This document shows, one piece after another, positions 14,713 through 16,130 of a stretch of 16,130 nucleotides of DNA; positions within the stretch are counted from its first letter, which is position 1; the number at the start of each line of letters is the position of its first letter. The DNA is taken from the NCBI GenBank assembly GCA_036404275.1, contig DASXAM010000324.1:1-16130 (forward strand). The letters run 5' to 3'. The notes beneath the pieces were generated by a model, which saw only the letters and a program-made list of their open reading frames with translations, was not told where the DNA came from and searched no databases. The DNA comes from AP-15 sp036404275 (GTDB lineage Bacteria; Pseudomonadota; Alphaproteobacteria; ATCC43930; CGMCC-115725). The translations under genes were made by a program, and so were the position numbers.

Positions 14713-15050
14713 CGAACCGCGGCGACGGAAATTTGGACCGGCCGGCGACGGCCGCGGGCGTCGATGCCGGTTATGCGCTGTGACGCATGGGGGAGCGAGT
14801 GCGGCGGAGTCCGTCTAGGGGCATGATCCGATTAGATCTAATCGCCTCCGCTCCCTTTCGTCGTTCCCGCGAAAGCGGGAATCGAGCATCCAATGCTCCG
14901 TCGTGCACCCTCTGTTCATGCCGGGGGCAGGCTCTGGACCCCCGCTTTCGCGGGGGTGACGAAGAAATGCGTGGCGACGAAGAAATTCGGGTGACGAAGA
15001 AAATGCGGGGGGTGACGAGAACATATGATTACGCTTGAAAGGACCATACT
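14713..15050. repeat. geneless region with composite palindromic and tandem repeats
   Basis: 338 bases without a credible gene, between convergent cbpM and the acyl-CoA ligase. It contains a perfect 16-base palindrome, CGATTAGATCTAATCG, at 14829-14844; hairpin TTCCCGC/GCGGGAA at 14864-14870 and 14875-14881 with loop GAAA; hairpin GAGCAT/ATGCTC at 14884-14889 and 14893-14898; and hairpin CCCCCGC/GCGGGGG at 14939-14945 and 14950-14956 with loop TTTC. The first and last hairpins are mirror copies of one another with TCGT/ACGA flanks, giving a mini-element with inverted ends. Four degenerate GTGACGAAGAAATGC units follow, starting at 14956, 14974, 14991 and 15012. 14713-14828 shows nothing I can name. 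Confidence 0.65.
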
Positions 15051-16130
15051 CTAACCTTCGCGCAATTTGAAGCGTTGGATCTTGCCGGTTGCGGTTTTCG
15101 GCAATTCGTCGATCAGATCGATCCAGCGCGGACATTTGTATGGGGCGAGCAGGCGTCGCGCATGCGCGTCAAGCGCGCGTCCGAGCTCGGCTTCAGCGTC
15201 CGGCTTGGCGACGACAAAGGCTTTTGGCTTGATCAGCCCGTCGGCGTCGGGAACGCCAACCACCGCCGCTTCAAGCACCCCCTGATGCGCGATCAAGACG
15301 GCTTCGACTTCGGCCGGAGACACCCACATGCCGTTGACCTTCATCATGTCGTCGCTGCGGCCGCAATAGATGTAGTACCCATCCTCATCTTCGTAATATT
15401 TGTCGCCGGTGCGGGTCCAGGGGCCGAGAAATGTCGCCCGGCTGCGCTCGCGGTTGTTCCAGTATCCGGCGGCGGCGGACGGGCCGCTGACCAAAAGGTC
15501 GCCGATTTCGCCGCGGGCGACCGGGCGGCCTTCCTCGTCGGTGATTTTGAGCGCATAGCCCGGCACCGGCTTGCCGGTCGTGCCGTAGCGCACATCGTCC
15601 GGCCGGTTGCTCAAAAAAATGTGCAGCATCTCGGTCGAGCCGATGCCGTCGAGAATGTCGACGCCGATCCGGTCCGACCAGCGCCGGCCGATTTCCTGCG
15701 GCAACGGCTCGCCGGCCGATACACAGCGGCGCAGCGCCAGCTCTTCCGGCTCCGGCAGACCGGGATCGGCAAGCATCGCGTTGTAGAGCGTCGGCACACC
15801 GTAAAAGATCGTCGGCCGGTGCCGGCGCAGAATGCGGGCGCAAACCGCCGGGCTCGGCCGTTCGGCGGTCAGCACGCTGGTGGCGCCGACCGCCATCGGA
15901 AAGGTCAGCGCATTGCCGAGCCCATAGGCGAAAAACAGCTTGGCCGCCGAATAGACGACATCGCTTTCGACGATGCCGAGAACCGGAACAGCGTATTGGT
16001 CCGCCGTCGCGATCAGGCTCGAATGGAGATGCACCGTGCCCTTGGGCCGGCCGGTCGAACCCGAGGAATAGAGCCAGAAGCAAGGCTCGTCGGGGTGGGT
16101 TGCGGCGAATTCCGACTGGCTCGCGGCCGC
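15051..16130 (-). CDS. benzoate-CoA-ligase-type acyl-CoA synthetase (5' end outside window)
   Basis: 359 codons to the window edge; the N-terminal part is missing. ATP-dependent enzyme that makes aryl- or acyl-CoA through an acyl-adenylate. Seen: the AMP-binding loop WLYSSGSTGRPKG near the edge, SAAKLFFAYGLGNALTFP and TIFYGVPTLYNAML typical of the benzoate-CoA ligase group, the GSTEMLHIFLSN adenine/substrate motif, TGDKYYEDEDGYYIYCGRSDDMMKVNGMW hinge, and the C-terminal catalytic lysine region PKTATGKIQRFKL. The family likeness to benzoate or 4-hydroxybenzoate CoA ligases is strong, but the actual acid cannot be told. Frame runs open past 16034, so an internal GTG there is not the start. It is convergent with cbpM. 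Confidence 0.93.
   Translation of the reverse strand, partial: AAASQSEFAATHPDEPCFWLYSSGSTGRPKGTVHLHSSLIATADQYAVPVLGIVESDVVYSAAKLFFAYGLGNALTFPMAVGATSVLTAERPSPAVCARILRRHRPTIFYGVPTLYNAMLADPGLPEPEELALRRCVSAGEPLPQEIGRRWSDRIGVDILDGIGSTEMLHIFLSNRPDDVRYGTTGKPVPGYALKITDEEGRPVARGEIGDLLVSGPSAAAGYWNNRERSRATFLGPWTRTGDKYYEDEDGYYIYCGRSDDMMKVNGMWVSPAEVEAVLIAHQGVLEAAVVGVPDADGLIKPKAFVVAKPDAEAELGRALDAHARRLLAPYKCPRWIDLIDELPKTATGKIQRFKLREG

Noticed and set aside
14956..15027. Four repeated units resembling a short CRISPR array
   Set aside because: Units are 15-16 bases, degenerate, and separated by only a few bases; no real spacers and no cas genes.

Overview
The window is high-GC DNA (most genes by eye in the mid-60s % GC) with alphaproteobacterial hallmarks: a Usg-family protein, a CbpA/CbpM chaperone pair, a CtaA-type heme A synthase, a one-polypeptide methylmalonyl-CoA mutase, and three kinds of dispersed palindromic repeat that I associate with Rhizobiales/Rhodospirillales-type genomes. 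No rRNA, tRNA, CRISPR array, transposase or complete mobile element is visible.

Layout: (1) 1-2875, + strand, is a one-carbon/folate block: formate-tetrahydrofolate ligase (fhs), an unrecognised lower-GC gene, then 5-formyltetrahydrofolate cyclo-ligase. The first ~90 bases could be the 3' end of 6S RNA, a known neighbour of the cyclo-ligase gene; this is tentative. (2) 2876-3248 is a geneless convergent junction filled with palindromic repeats. (3) 3249-6277 holds an NHL beta-propeller gene (-), a small conserved hypothetical (+), a lipoprotein (-) and an EamA/DMT transporter (+). (4) 6278-8034 is an accessory patch: a ParE/RelE toxin with a 58-residue antitoxin, a frameshifted gene remnant, and a lower-GC gene with a C-terminal HNH-type nuclease domain and an unrecognised N-terminal part. 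The last codons of the HNH gene appear to be frameshifted. (5) 8035-11773, - strand, carries ctaA, a DUF1640-like membrane-anchored coiled-coil protein and methylmalonyl-CoA mutase; ctaA contains a dispersed palindromic repeat in frame. (6) 11822-12115 (-) is usg. (7) 12324-14712 (+) is a protein-quality-control block: an HtrA/Deg protease, CbpA and CbpM. (8) 14713-15050 is a composite palindromic/tandem repeat region. (9) 15051 to the window end (-) is the C-terminal part of a benzoate-CoA-ligase-type acyl-CoA synthetase.

Functionally, fhs and the cyclo-ligase feed the tetrahydrofolate one-carbon pool. Heme A synthase serves aa3-type oxidase assembly, and methylmalonyl-CoA mutase links propionyl-CoA or ethylmalonyl-CoA metabolism to succinyl-CoA. 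The protease/chaperone genes handle envelope and cytoplasmic protein stress. I did not find a clearly new multi-gene system. The best leads are the accessory patch, with its uncharacterised HNH architecture and two apparent frameshifts, and the in-frame repeat insertion in ctaA.
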